64,000 nucleotides of DNA from Narthecium ossifragum (lineage: Eukaryota; Streptophyta; Magnoliopsida; Dioscoreales; Nartheciaceae), in contig OY986967.1 in NCBI GenBank assembly GCA_963920575.1, forward strand, positions 25,499,648-25,563,647. The letters are read 5' to 3'. The number at the start of each line of letters is the position of its first letter. The stretch's first letter is position 1. Shown piece after piece: positions 34,241 through 59,149 of this stretch. The translations under genes and the position numbers were made by a program. A model generated the notes under the pieces. That model saw only the letters and a program-made list of their open reading frames with translations. It was not told the origin of the DNA and made no database searches.

Positions 34241-35924
34241 CCTACTCTTCCTCAGCGAGCGTCCTTCCTTCCCACCCGAATTGGTTCACCAATACCGATA
34301 GAAATGCAAAGGATCGGTATTGGTCAACCAATTCGGATGGTATTTGAACGATAGCATCTCTACATGAAAGAGGGGCAGTTGAGTCTTTTAAATTTAGGGT
34401 ATTATTGGTATGATAATATGTGGTGTGGGTAGTCCTTCATGTGGTGCGGATAGAACGCCCATGCAACAAATCCCTTGAAATACCTAATATAACCAAAAAG
34501 CCCTTGGATAAACAGGTGGTCACAAGTGGTTGAGTTAATTTTAACGACCAAGTCGCAACAGCCATCACCGCAACTCGCAAGTTTAGATCACCATTATAAA
34601 TATCCCAATTACAATCATATATTTCGACCAAATATATCAGTCATTCCAAGACAATTGCTTTCCATGTTATTTTGACTATGGATGATTGTGGTCGCTAATA
34701 ATACCTATTGCGATAAAATTATATTGATTGTAATTGTTTTAATCGCTACAAGTGATTTTTCTTATAGTGAGATACAACTAAAAAACATAAGAATGATCGA
34801 TATGAGAAAAAAACCTAAAAACGATCACTCCAAAGTTTAGAACCATGATCTTAAAATCATGATAGCTATAAAACATAAAAACAATCCCTAAGAGAAATAG
34901 CTGAGAATCATGAAAGATCAAAAGGTAGAACAACAACCTTTAGATCATCAATAAGAGAATTATGTAATGCCAAAAGAGGGGAAGAGTAAGAAGGAGAAGA
35001 CGGAGGACCCGTCATAGATGGGTGCTTTAAAACATACGAGTCCCTAAATTTTATAACTCGAATCGCCATCTCATTTTAACGCGTTCCGGTTCCACAAGAT
35101 CAGGTTGGACGAGTTGCGTCGTGTCGTGTTCGGATCCTATATGGAACAAAAAAGGACCAATGTGTGATGAGGTTTGACCAAGAATAGTGGATTCAAAATG
35201 CGGATCCAATAAGCTTGTGGATCAAAGAGTTTCTATCCTTCACCCAATACGAACAGGGGTGTCGACAACAGTGGTGATGGGGATGCTGCTGGTGTTGTGT
35301 GAGAGAGAGTGATGTAGTGAGGCATTTTTTGAAATACTGAGTGTGCTTGTTCTTATTATCTCTACGATCTTAAACATCTGTTTGGTTGGTTGAGTATGAT
35401 TCTTTCATCCACCATTGTACAAGTGCTGACAATCCTCTGGAACGAAAGGCAGTATATGATACAGGTATTTACCAATCTTTAGGTTTTGATGACAAGGAAG
35501 CAGGATTCAGATCAATACAGTTTGGATATCAAAACCTCATAAGAGTTCATGGAAACCATTTTTCTTGGCATATTTTCTGCTAAGCCAAGAAATTAAATCT
35601 CTTTTACATCATCGGCCACCCTCCTCACACTGGAAATCCATGCTAGCGTCAATCAATGTGGCCATGTTTGACTTAATTTGTATACTGTTGGCTTTGTCAA
35701 CAGGTCCAGATGAAAACACACCTCCCAGAAGCAATCCTAGGTCGATTACGTAGTCTAGACCGCCACAAAAAAACACTATATATCAAGCAATCAACCAGAG
35801 GTTTTGAGATGTGGTGCCAACGCAAAGTAGCATACTTTGATAGTACTGAGACGAACAATGCTAACAAGACATGAGAAAAATTGCATTTCACAATGTTTAG
35901 AGTTGCTTGTATGCTATGGAAGAC
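34241..35924. other. Gene-free stretch downstream of the p24 gene
   Basis: This is AT-rich sequence. A plus-strand open frame at 35,386-35,583 has no recognisable family. The last bases hold the p24 gene's 3' UTR. Nothing else is supported. Confidence 0.3.
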
Positions 35925-38900
35925 CTAAACCCTTGATGTTCCAAGTTTTCGCTCGAAAAGACGCCGCAAGAGGTACACTTGTAATACACTAGCCCCAACA
36001 AGTGCTGCAGATTCAAATAGTGCTTTGTGTACTGCCCTCCTGCTCATCGCTTCATTCACTGCAAAATGACAATGGAAATCGTTATATGAGTGGAGATGGA
36101 TATACTATTAAGGACATGACTTTAAAGGGAAAAAAATTAACAGGAATTGAGATTTTATATGATTTTTTTTTTACAGAGATTGTTTCTAGGACTTCTTTGC
36201 GTTATGATAATCTTACCTGATTGTCACACTGATCACCCTTTGAAGTTCTAATCAACATGCTATTTCTTAGAAGTTCTCATTTTCTACTTCAAATCATTCA
36301 ATATGCTTATGTTTTTCCTCTTATCTTGGCTATCTTAGTAAAGAAGTCAGGCCTGTCCATTGGCCAGGTTCAATGAGGGGGCATATCTTCTGGATAGGGC
36401 CATGGTTGGTACTTAGCAGTCGAGCAAATATCTGAACCATCAGCTATCTGGTCAACACCCCAAGCTGGTCCCAGGCCAAGGCCAAGGCCATGCTTCCAAA
36501 GGAAAGGGGGGAACAGGGAGGACAGAAATAGGGGAGAGGAATAGAAGGGGTGGAGAGGAGGGGGGAGGGAGAAGGGAGAAGGGAGAAGGGAGGAGAAAGC
36601 ATGGAGGAGGGAAAGTCTCCAAGGGGTTGATGAAACATGTCATGGAGTCAGGTAGATGGAAAAGGCCTATGCCCAAACTCTGGGTCTGACACTTGGTCCA
36701 GACCTCAGTTAGGTCAGGTCCAGGTCTGCTTGCACCATGGCTTGACCCAACCCCCAAAAAAGTGGATCAGGTTCAGGTCGAGTACAGACCAATACGCCTT
36801 TGGATGCGCCTAGCTACAGTCATTTTCTAGAAATAAACCAAAACATGCTTGTACATATATGACTTATCTAACATTGTTTTTGTTTCATGTGATTGCTACC
36901 ATGATGACAGGAAAGCTGAATTCCTAGCGTAAGACAGAGACTTATAGACCGATTTGTCAGCATTCTTTTCTCTTATATAAAAGACTTTAGAATGATACCC
37001 AATGCTTGGCGGGCAGTCTGAGCCTCCAGCCAGTGCTGCTCAAATTGTATGTTGTAAAGAGCTTCTTCTAATTTTCCTATCTGTTCCAACACTGGAGCAA
37101 AATGTTCTGCACAGGTAAACAGATCAGGTAAGAGGGATTCTGCAGCATCAACAAGAGATTGAAAATTGAAGTCCTTACCATCTTTAGCATGCTGGTCATA
37201 GTATGTAAAATGTCCAACATGCACATCAAAGTCGATGGTTTCATGATATGGTGACTTGTTGGTGAAACAAAAGCGATGAAGACCTTTATTCTGAACGACA
37301 AATTCAAACTTTTCACTTGTTTTGTCACGAAAATCATGGATTTGGTCACCGGAAGGGCCCTTCACCTGGCAAACTCAAAATCTTGAGAAAGGATAGTAAC
37401 TATAATAACGAAGCGGTAACTGATTACTTTAAGTAGCAGGACAAAAGTGAATACAACAGGTAAAGAAATGGCCAAAGAAGACAATAAACAAATTGTTACC
37501 AATATCTCTAAAGTGAAAATTTGTTTTCAATCTTCTCTTTGATTATTTTACCCTTTACATTTCTTTCACCCTTTATCATGCACCCTAGTAAAAATCCCCT
37601 ACATGGAGTCTTAGAGATGCCATCTGTCTCTATCTACACAGCCAAATACTATTGGATGCTACCAAATTGTCTCCTATTTTCTCCAGCTCAAGAAGAGGTA
37701 GTGTATGTTTATCTGCTTTTCAATCATCAACAGATGAAATGTCATTTGAATTGACTCCTCACTGAGCTATTCTCATAACCAAGGATGAAAACTTCAATTG
37801 GATAAATTGCATCACCACTAATTACAGTTTCTTTATCCTCATAAATCAATCATTCTAGTAGTTAAAAAAAAAATTGCTACCGTTCCAATCAGGTCGGATA
37901 TTTTCAAGTAACCAGTCCATGGGACAGATGCACGTAAATCCTAGCACCGACATGGCAGTCAGTACAACTGGTCTGCCCTTTCCATTATTTGATGCATGCT
38001 GAATCTCCTTACAAGCATGAAATCTACGTCTAAAAGGTGGAAGAGACTTGTGCATCACAACTTGCACAATTACGAAGACCAGTTTTGCACTTACAATGAT
38101 CATGTGTTTATTCAGAATGCCCTAAATTTGTAGAAACATAATGCATCTTTCTTTCCTTTCACATTCAGAGAACAAAGAAGCATGTCATAAGACATACATG
38201 TAAACATGAATTCACTCCATTCAGAAGCCCATGCAGATCACTTATGGAGACACTCCTATGTGCTAAGTGAGTAGATGTGTTTATGAATGCAGGCCCAGCA
38301 TGTTTTATGGTTTTAGGAGCGAGTGCTCTAAATTGGGCATTAAAGTGTCTAACTAATAAAAGTCTGCCAGAGCCAAGAAAAGGACAAAGAAAATAACCTT
38401 TCTTTGTCTCACCAAAAGTGTCACCTATCTGTTTCCAATCCAATTTTGGATCAGACTATAAGTTTATCTTCAGTCTTTTTTGCAAAGAAAAATTCATTAG
38501 ATTAAGCACACCTTTCTGAGTTGTTTCTTGCAGCACTCAACCAGTTTTTTGGCACAGTAACTAATAACTATATTTTGTCGAAAAACAACACGGATAGTAT
38601 CCCAATTAACTTTTTCACTGTTTCTTCTCATTCACTGCATAAATACATGATCTCAATTGTCTTGTTCACTTGTTTGCAGTAATGTCTGCAAGGATACAAG
38701 GAAACTCTGTTTATACTAGTACAAGTATATATACATGGACCATCCATGATTATTTTTCCCCGGAATTATGAACTAAAATCTGGTGAATTCCGAATATTCA
38801 GAGAAACTTTTATCAAGGATCATGAACTACAATAAACATAACCATGTAGAGAAATAGGAACATGATGGTGAAAAGCCTTGAAAACCTCAGAATTAGGAGA

Positions 38901-40068
38901 GGATTAACAACTACTATCTAAAGGCACATTTCACAACTATCAGTAATATGGGACCAATCGCATTTTGCATACATCTCATGTCTCGACGTGTCATAGTTGA
39001 TAGCTCTCTCCAGAAATAGTGTAATCAAAAATTTACGTACATTAGATGTGTTACACACTGATGCTTGGACATGTTGTAACCAAATAAAAGTTTAAAACCA
39101 CATATCCAATTCAAGTACCTGGGATAAATTTTGGTTATTTGTTGACTATTCTGCTTTAGCACTTTTACCTACTGCAAAAATACAACTAAAGTCCAAAACT
39201 TCCTAATTGCAGTTTGATCAGACCAGAAGTAAAAGCCAGAATCATTGGTTAGAACTTACATCACTTCACTCACGTTATGGATCATTCTAAAAGACTTAAA
39301 ATAAGATTTCTTGGTCTTGACATTTGACTCCATAGGGAGCGCACACTGTGAACTATTCTTCTTAGACTCTTCATTTAATTTTTGTACATTCATGCATTTG
39401 CATGGTGGACTGCTGTCTCGAAGAAATTATAGACTCGAGACACATCAAGTATAATTCTCCTATCAGTTTGGAGAGGACGTCTCTTTTGCATATCCTTTTT
39501 AATCAGCTCAGGCATCAAGTTCCCCAAGACCACCTACAACACAGGCTTATTAACAACTTCTAATTTACTTCTACCTTGTAATCAGAATCAATGGTTCTAT
39601 TGTAAGTAGCCCATCAACAACAGATGAGGACAGCAAGGTTAGTTACTATAGCAGAGTAGCCAGATAAACAGGAAATTCATAAATTACATCCATCGGTTCT
39701 TAATTTCATTGCAGGGTGTTCAACTGATACCCGTTACGAAAGTTTTCTAAATGACTAAAGCAATTGAAACATGCACAACATGAATTTAAAGCAACTAGCT
39801 TACATTAACTAAAAAAACAAGGAGATCACTACCAACATAAAAGGATGGTTGAACATACCACGAGATCAACACCATCTTCGCTATAATGCCAAGGTGTATC
39901 CGACTTTATCACAACAAAAGACACACGAACCATATCCCCTTCATATGGGACTTGATGAGAAAAGCACTCCTCCCTATCGATCACAAACCGAAGTCCAAAA
40001 GCCGAAGGCAAAACCAGCAAAATTCCCAACAGGGCAAGAAGCCCAAATCTCAAAGAGCACCGCTCCAT
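35925..40068 (-). CDS. p24-family cargo receptor, beta subfamily
   Basis: Four exons are 40068-39859, 37365-37179, 37106-36999 and 36058-35925, with correct GT..AG borders and phases, giving 212 aa. A signal peptide (about residues 1-25) precedes the GOLD domain, which starts LRFVIDREECFSHQVPYEGD. Cys35 and Cys103 (HRFCFTN) are placed for the usual disulfide. A coiled-coil stretch (EQIGKLEEALYNIQ, EQHWLEAQTARQA) and one membrane helix (about 182-199) lead to a short cytosolic tail, RRLFERKLGTSRV. p24 proteins cycle between ER and Golgi in COPII/COPI vesicles as hetero-oligomers. The tail and domain match plant p24-beta. The 72-bp intron 2 is in frame without a stop, so its retention would add 24 residues to the luminal part. 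Confidence 0.93.
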
Positions 40069-42119
40069 CTGCAAACGCGAAAAAAACAGGCAGAAATCAG
40101 GCAAACGAATAGCACCCATTGTCCCAAATTAGAAAACCAAAAACCAAACTACACGCTTCGAGCTACTACACAGGAGATCAAAAGAACCCATAGTAACTTT
40201 TGATACAACTAAACTAATGCAAACATGCTAGGTTGTAAAGCTTCAAACAAAATCAATAGAAGCAAACCAGAACGAGATCAAATGCCACATAAAAAATTAA
40301 AAACAAGAAAAACGCAAACCTAGATTTTGCACAAATGAATCAATATCTGCACTTCAAAAGCCAAAACTCCTATAAATGATCGCAGCCGGAGAATTCAAGA
40401 CCCAAATGACGCTAAGATTCGACGATCGAACAGCTCCGATTCGAAACCAAGAACTGGTATGGAAAAACTAGGGTTCGAAGAATCAAAGAAACCATTAACG
40501 TGAATGCAAGAAAAAATCTCGGAGAAACGAATCAAGATAAAGATAGATCAAACCTTTTGCTTTCCTCAAAGAGACGAATCGGATCGCAAGATTTCGTCAG
40601 AATCCCCAGAACAAGAATTGGGCAACGGAGGAGGAAAAGACTTCCCAAGTGGGATTCAGCTTGAGACTGCAATGCCACGTCATCTATAACGGCCCCACCT
40701 AATTTATTTACATCATTAACTCGCATCTCAAAGCACACGAATCTATTCCGATACTGATCCCTAGGCATCATCTGCTCAGCGAGTAACCAACTTTATTTTT
40801 GAAGGTAACTACTGATCAAGTATTTTTGATAAAATAGCGAATGATGATGGACTTGTATTCATATTTCTATGAAACAATTTACAAACTAAATTTACTTTGG
40901 CCTGAATTGGAAAAATAATAATAATAATAAAGCGAATTTAATATCTTAATTTTCCTATTTTCTTATATGCCATACTGATCCAAAAGAAGCTGTGAGAAGT
41001 CACTCCCTGGAAGAGAATCCAATGCATCAACCTGCTCATTGTAACAAGAGAAGTAAAAATGATAACTTCTTTACTGCTTTCTTGTTGACATGCACTTCAT
41101 GATTCATCTCAGTACGTATAAGTAGCAAAAGATATACTCATTGATACAATTACACATGCCACGATCGATAATCAAAGTACCACGATTGGATAAATGAATA
41201 TATCGATAGTGGCTACCGATTGAATGTATTACCGATAGCATATAAATGAAAGAATCGATACTTTGACTACCGATCACAGCATGTGTAATACACATGCCAC
41301 ATCCGTGTGTACACAAATCAGTGCTCAATAAACAATCAACCAGATTTCAAAGTGTTTGGATCAAATTCCCGGTATATTTTTTCACTGGACAGTACAAAAC
41401 TGAAAATACAAGCATGCATTTTGCACTTCCTCGGGTCATTTCGCACTTGTACATGAGAACCAACCACCAATTTTGTTAGCTTGCATCTGTTTCCAAGCAA
41501 TTAGGAGTTTCGACGATTAAGCACAGTTGAACCGAGTTTCTCAGGCCACTTGGCTGCTTGTATCGAGAGTGCCGAGTTCAACCTACAAGGCCGCACGGTT
41601 CACATATCTTTATTTGCTCCCTGTTTCTGCTTGATGTTTGCCACATGCTCTCATCTCATGGAAATGATGAGAGAATCATTCTCATGTGAAAAGCAGTTCA
41701 TGATTGATCGATACTCAGCACCACTGAGCTTAGATTCTTCTTCCTGCCTTACGCTCGCCGTAGAGTTCAACCAAACCGCACTGAAATCAAGTAAGAATCA
41801 GTGAGCATTATAAAATGTTGCTGGCAGAGTTGGAATCATAGAAGACGATTCACAAAACAGGAAAGAAAGGGAATGAGAATGAGAAGAAAATTAGAACCAA
41901 CATGCACACCCTTTGTTTAAACAGACTTGCTAAAAGTAAACATCGTGACCATTTACCAGGACCTTTAAAAACCTCCTTAAATATGCAGTAAACTGTGCTC
42001 CATGCAAGAAGCATTTGAACAATGGGAAATGGTCTACATCCCTTTAACATCAAACTCCTCATTTAATCAACCAATACAAAGAACTGGATGGCAGTCATGC
42101 TGCTTTCACTTACATGCAC
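40069..42119. other. p24 upstream region and intergenic stretch
   Basis: The p24 5' UTR and promoter should lie in 40,069-40,800; a 5' UTR intron is possible but not proven. A small inverted repeat lies at 41,147-41,291. From 41,500 to 42,119 I see no gene; the last bases are the 3' end of the methyltransferase gene. Confidence 0.4.
41147..41291. repeat. Short inverted-repeat (MITE-like) unit
   Basis: Arms of 33 bases (41,147-41,179 and 41,259-41,291) pair with six or so mismatches, each containing ATTACACATGC and TCAAAGTA. The spacer also carries CGAT/ATCG words. The superfamily is unknown. Confidence 0.55.
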
Positions 42120-53549
<11,430 letters not shown>

Positions 53550-54345
53550 TGCTCTTGGGATTCTATCACCTCCAAGAAAGGAATTTGATATAAAACATGA
53601 TATATTTAGTCTTTACTAAAGTATAGACGACATTACTAAACTACCCCTAACTGTGATGGATATCTATCTCTATGTTATTCTTAATTTCAGTCCTTATATC
53701 CAAGGTCATATTAGTCACTTTACAATTTAATCGTGTAATTTTATGATAATTAAGTATCTCAATTGGACCATAAGGGTTATATGAAATAATTCTAGGTCTT
53801 CAAGGGTTCTATGTTATCATAAATTGAAGGGTTCTATGAAATCATAAATTTAGAGGGTTTTATGATATTAATATTCTATATTTTCAAGGAATTGTATGAT
53901 ATTGTCGGAAACTCGAAAAGACTTTGTAAAAAGTTAATAAGGCATCATACGAGTTCGAGTTATATTTGAATTATGTCCGATGCTTTACACTGAATTATAT
54001 TTTTTTCCAATAAAAAAAAACTCAATAATCTTTAACCGAAAGAAAAAGACAATGCTTCCTACCTAATACACCATAAATCAGCTAATGTAATTGCTTGCAA
54101 AATATGTTGTCGTTGCTACCATTAAACCTTTGCTCCGATAACATATGAACTCTAATTATAAAGAATATTAATATCACACTTATTATTGGCTTAAGGTCTT
54201 AAGTTGACTAGCTAAATTAGGCTCAACTAATTTGGAAAACAAAAATACGAAACTAACTCGTAAGATTTATAGTATTTACATTTTCAGAAAATGAAAAATG
54301 TGTGAAGTGATTGGTTCACGAACGCATTTGATTAAGCCATATTCT
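53550..54345. other. Upstream region of the methyltransferase gene
   Basis: This should hold the promoter and 5' UTR of the minus-strand methyltransferase gene; a clear TATA box is not seen. GGGTTCTATG.TATCATAAA words repeat near 53,800-53,870. Otherwise it is AT-rich and empty. Confidence 0.4.
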
Positions 54346-54355
54346 GACAATACAA

Positions 54356-55469
54356 CTTGATTGTTGACCGCTTACATACGGAACACTGGGTGGGATGTTG
54401 GAAAGGTAACAGAGCTCTTTCATCCGGATTTGGCTAATGAAATCATATGCCTACCATCGGCCCTGCCAGGTACGAGGGATAAGCCTTGGTGGGGATTTAG
54501 TGCATATGGGTTTATATCAGCATCTTCAGCTTACAATCTCATACTCCATCGATGTTGCCGTGGGATGTAAAAAAGAATAGTGGAAGTGGTCCAGCATATG
54601 AAGGCTACCGACGGGACCGCGCATTCGCTAGTTCATATGAAAAGTGTTAAGAAGGAAGATCCCCATTCGCGACACCCTGTGGCGTATCCATTTGACGTCA
54701 GAGAGAGGATGCCCGAGGTATGGACTGGATGAGACTATCGAACGTGCTCTGTTTGAGTGTAACTTCGCCTCCCAGGTAATTGACAGCATCCTGGTGGATT
54801 GTGGTGTTGGCTATGGAGGGTGGAATTCTAATGCTACATTGCATGCCTTCGTTCGATCCTCCGGCCAAGAGGGAGTTCAGAGAGTGCATGCTTTACTCAG
54901 TTATGTCGTTTGACTGGTTTGGAATGATAGAAATAGCCTGGTGTTTGAAAATGGTGGACAGTATGCGGAGGTGGTTGTTAGAAGAGTGAAGAGACTGACG
55001 GAGGAGTTCCTTCTACAGGGCCATAAGCAAAGTTGTGGAAGGAGTAGGGAAGGCCAGTCGAGTGTCACGGTCCTGCAGGTGGACGCTTCGAGGGAAATGG
55101 AGGGAGATGGGGCAGCACTTGCCGTGGTTGCACTAGGCGGTAGGGATGAACTCAACTGGGTGCAGGGCATGAGGATTACGACCAATTTTGTTTTTAGGGT
55201 TGAGTTGGAAGCAATTTGTCAAGCTTTGGAATGGGCTGAGGAGAGGAATGAAAAACGCATCATCATTGAATCAAATGCCAAAGAGGTCGTTAAGATGCTG
55301 AGGGGCCAACGGGTATCACTAGAACTACTAATGTTAGAGCTGATAGAGTCGCTAGATGGTGTCAGTCTGTCGGCACCAGTTTTGCCTGACAAGCAGGGAA
55401 AGGGCTAGACGCACTCCCTGTAAGTTTGTAAATAATATTTAGCTCTCGAGCTCGACTCATGAAAAAAAA
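54356..55469 (+). mobile_element. 5'-truncated LINE, frameshifted
   Basis: The order is a zinc-binding reverse-transcriptase tail (WDVGKVTELFHPDLANEI, DKPWWGFSAYG; then IPIRDTLWRIHL, CPRYGLDETIERALFEC in another frame) and an RNase H domain (LQVDASREMEGDGAALAVVA, ELEAICQALEWAEE, IIESNAKEVV). The sequence ends in A8 at 55,462-55,469. Flanks GACAATACAA (54346-54355) and GACATTACAA (55470-55479) form a likely duplication with one mismatch. Frameshifts and stops occur, and the third RNase H acid is Asn (IIESN in place of IIESD), so the copy is dead. Confidence 0.85.
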
Positions 55470-55479
55470 GACATTACAA

Positions 55480-56780
55480 ACGATCAGTTCCTTCTTGCTT
55501 CATAACCATTTTCTATTTTTAGAACTAGATAAAGACAAAACAAATAAGAACAAAAAATAGTACTAAAATCTTAGCTTGAGATCTCCAGCATTACAACAAA
55601 TTAACTTCATCCACATGAAAATTTCAAGATTTTGTTGAACAAACAAAAAAAAAGAAAGGAAAAGAAAAATCATCATGCAGTGAAGATTTTTTTGTTGATA
55701 TGTCAAGCCTCATAAGGCTACAATCTCACATTACATGGGGTTTAGACACCTGTCGTTAGGGACAAAACCCCCAGCACCGGTCATAACAGTCGGATGAAAC
55801 AAAGACCGTCTACGCGCATCATTGGCATCATGTAGTGAAGATGAAGGACCACATGACTTCTTCCATTAATAATTTGGAAACTCCTACTATATGCTCACTA
55901 GGACTGATTCTGCACAAAGAGAAAATAATCAGCAAATAGAACTCACTAAATAAGGATTATAAGCTTAAGCGTGAAAGATGAACAAATAGTTTTTCGAATT
56001 CCATGATAACTGCTTTTAAACACAAAGAAATGAGCATTGATGGTTCACTAAGCAAGGAAAATAAGATTAACTATAACGAGTTGAACCACATATTAAATAT
56101 ACAACTCCATATGTTTGCATAGCTTCCTTAGTTAAAAGCATTTGATCCAGATGAGATCATATTGAAAATTCTCTCTCATTATAAGAGAAAATGTCCAAAT
56201 TTCACTGGGAAAAAAAGAAGAAGAAAAGTATTAGAATTAACATACATCTAAATGCCATAGTTTCGCAGGCAATTAAACACACTAAAATGAACTGAAAAAT
56301 AAGAAGATCTGGAAATTTTATGATTAAAACCACGAATGATCGATTACCTTTTCAATCACTAGGATGATCCAAAATTTGCTTATATTGATTCAGAAAACAG
56401 TAATAAATACATCTCGAAGTCAATTTTTTCTTCATACGATCGATGATCAACCACGCATCATAAGAAATTTCACAATGAATTAAGATCATAACTAGCTAGC
56501 TAATAGGAAGCAAATTTTATTGATACTCTTTGCAATAATACTTAAAAGACGAATGCAACCAATCCAAGACCTCTCACCAAAAACTTAATTCGCTTCTTCT
56601 TAAGATTAATAAATCCATGAAGATCGAACTCCCAGCATCTAAAGTTCTATGTTACAGCATATCTGCGAATCAAAGAAGAGCCCTAATTACCTGATAACCC
56701 TAGAAACATAGAGCACACTCCCCGAGGCAACTAGGGCTTCGGATCAGTAGTAGAAACATGGAAACCCTAGATAGAGAGAG
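55480..56780 (-). ncRNA. Likely downstream part of the pri-miR156 transcript
   Basis: No protein gene is evident. A donor-like TATCAG|GTAATT near 56,690 and an acceptor-like TTTGTGCAG near 55,911 could splice the primary miR156 transcript. The candidate last exon contains a short frame ending GAGGFVPNDRCLNPM that I cannot assign. The exon structure is inference only. Confidence 0.3.
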
Positions 56781-56789
56781 AGAGAGAGA

Positions 56790-56895
56790 GAGATGACGAT
56801 GACAGACAGAGCAGAGAGCACACTCCCTCCAAGATCGATCCACATCATTCGGTCATGTTGGGCTGTGCTCTCTCTCTTCTGTCATCATCTCCGCA
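56790..56895 (-). ncRNA. MIR156: miR156 precursor hairpin
   Basis: The minus strand at 56,884-56,864 reads TGACAGAAGAGAGAGAGCAC plus a final A. I recognise this 21-mer as a miR156 family member of the variant I recall as rice miR156k. About 40 bases later the opposite arm (about 56,823-56,801) reads TGTGCTCTCTGCTCTGTCTG followed by TCA. It pairs with the mature sequence along its length with small bulges, and the stem extends by GATGA/TCGTCATC at the base. miR156 represses SPL transcription factors and sets the juvenile phase. The 5'-arm position of the mature strand matches the family. A CT-rich tract follows the 3' arm. Expression cannot be judged from sequence. Confidence 0.93.
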
Positions 56896-56982
56896 GCTTC
56901 TCTCTCCTCCATGCATGCACTCTTAACACCATCAACCTCAAATAACATCAAACTTTAGCAGGTATACAAGATCAAACTAAGT

Positions 56983-56995
56983 TCCTCTATATATG
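56983..56995 (-). promoter_or_regulatory. Candidate TATA box of the MIR156 gene
   Basis: The minus strand has CATATATAGAGG about 100 bases before the hairpin. A start about 30 bases downstream (near 56,955) would put the stem-loop in the first exon. This is a positional inference. Confidence 0.45.
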
Positions 56996-58230
56996 TTCTT
57001 CCATGCATGCATGCATCATAACAAGGATAGATCCAATATTTCATGTGATAAATGAGTTAAATCCCTCATGCTTAGATGTTACAAACAGATCATGGCGTAG
57101 TCTAAACAAAGACAAACAATCAAAAGAATGAAAACTCTATGGAGAGAATGATCGATGCATGGATCCAATCAGAAGTCCAGATGAAAATTAAATAATAGAA
57201 GACCCGGCCCTATTGATTCTTGGGCATTCGTTAAATAAAAAAATATCAAGGAAAAAACACTTCTTAATATACAATCAAATATTCAAATCAAAGAAGAAGA
57301 AGAAGAGGACAAGAGCCAAAAAAAAAAAATCAAAGAAAAAGTTGTGCACAAGATGGAAAAGAAGAGGTCACTGTGGATGTATATATATAGAAAGGCATGG
57401 CGACTGGGTGATACACGGAGATGACAGGCGAATGCCGGTTAAGTGGTCCTCGGAGAAGAAGAGGTTACCGTCTGCGGACTATTTTAAGGGTGGGTTTGCA
57501 GGTGAGACCGGAGACCCGAGATTCGCACCAGAAATAGTCACCGCATTCACTGTGTACTGTGTGTGTTCCAAAAACGCACAGAGCCCTGCGTCACACAGGT
57601 CACTCCTCGGGGGCTCGAATTGGGAGGTCTGGGAATGCGAGGGTCATAAATAGTGAGGTTTTAAATAGGGATTAGTGATGTTGACCGGCTGTTGTAAGTT
57701 GCCAGGTGTGGGGCCCCTGCGTTTCTAAGTACACGAGGCTGTGATGCCACGTGGCAGTTGAATTTTTTTTAAAAAAAGAAAAGTTTATTTGAAAGATTAT
57801 GTAACACAACTTAAAAATAAAAAAAGAGAAAGAAAAAAAAAAACAAGACCTATCCATGCATGCCATATGGCATATTGGCATACGCATCTCCTCCGCACGG
57901 AGCTGTTTGGCTATTCACACAATACATACAGCGTTGGACATTTATAATGCATTAAGGTGATACATTAAAACCCGCCATATCCCAATGCAGCAGCATTGGA
58001 TCACTTATTCACTTGTGTTGTGTGTAGAGCAGATGATGGTCGTATTAGATAACGCCACACCGTCGAGTGGCACTGCACTCTGATCCAAACAGTTATTACA
58101 AAGAAGCAGGGAAGATGGGCAGGATCAAACAATAAAACTAGGATGCTCGGATTTTGATGCTCTTCTTGAAGGGTGTATTGAAACCACATGTTAGTCATAA
58201 ATATAACAATATCCTAAAGTCATTGGGGCG
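56996..58230. other. Upstream of MIR156; no gene seen
   Basis: A plus-strand open frame at 57,213-57,653 is Lys-rich at first and resembles no protein. Poly-A/T runs lie at 57,765-57,842. CATGCATGCATG words recur near 57,003. Nothing further is supported. Confidence 0.35.
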
Positions 58231-59145
58231 ATTTATAAGGTCAATGTCAAATTCATAAATATTGTTATAAAAATCGTCTTTAATTTTAGCTTTGACATAA
58301 CTGAAGTAATTTAGCCAGTAGGCTCGTTTAATCAAACAAAAAAGACATAACTGAAGTATTTTAATCATAATTTTTTACATCAAATATTCAAATTGACTGA
58401 TTCCATTGGAAAGAGGACGAAAAGATCTATACCTTTCATATTGACGAGATTTTCAGATTTCATCGTTAAGTATGTCAAACTGACAGTCATAGTGCTCAGT
58501 GGTAAAATGATAAATAATGATTGAATTTCACTCGTCCAAATGGAATCGTTCAAAGAATGGTCGATTCCCAATCAGCCAGATTTTGATCGATTATTTTAAT
58601 AACGGTCATCAACGTGGTTGACTATTTCAATCATAAATTTATCATACGATGTTCAAATGAGTTTTAGGACCGTTGGAAAGGGAATTTGAAGGCCTACAAC
58701 TTTCATATTCAGAGTTTTTTCAAATTCTAAGGTTTTCATCGATCAAATTACAGTGGAAAACAAGATGCTCTATCCGATGACAGTTTCGTAAATAACTGAA
58801 GATGTCGACCAGTTATGCAGTTATGACGGTTTCATATTCAATTCTGACAGTTTCAAAGCAGTTATAATGGTTTCAATGAAGTTTCAAACGGTTTCAAAGT
58901 AGTTATACCATGAGCACTATAAAAGGCAAGAAGATAAAGAAGAAGATCTCTCTCCCGAAATCAAGAGCAAAACCAACTTTTATCTTTAATTATTTTCAAT
59001 CTAGCATTTTTATCTTTATCTTCAACGTAGTTTTATTTATCTTCATGTATCTTTAAATATTAGTAATGAAGCCTTTTCTTTCTTTAAATTTTCTGCAATA
59101 AAGCTTTTATTCATAGGAGTAGCTCTATCACTCACATGAGTAGTT
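58230..59145 (+). mobile_element. LTR-like promoter region
   Basis: The stretch has the build of a retroelement LTR: GACAGTTTC/GGTTTCAAA repeats near 58,780-58,900, a strong TATA box CTATAAAAGGC at 58,918-58,928, a leader with GAAGAAGAT, and AATAAAGC near 59,098. No coding region or repeat partner is in the window, so it may be a solo or truncated copy with uncertain limits. A regulatory relic of another retroelement type cannot be excluded. Confidence 0.4.
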
Positions 59146-59149
59146 CTAA

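Noticed and set aside
57213..57653. 146-codon plus-strand frame upstream of MIR156
   Set aside because: The poly-Lys start comes from A-rich DNA and the rest matches nothing I know.
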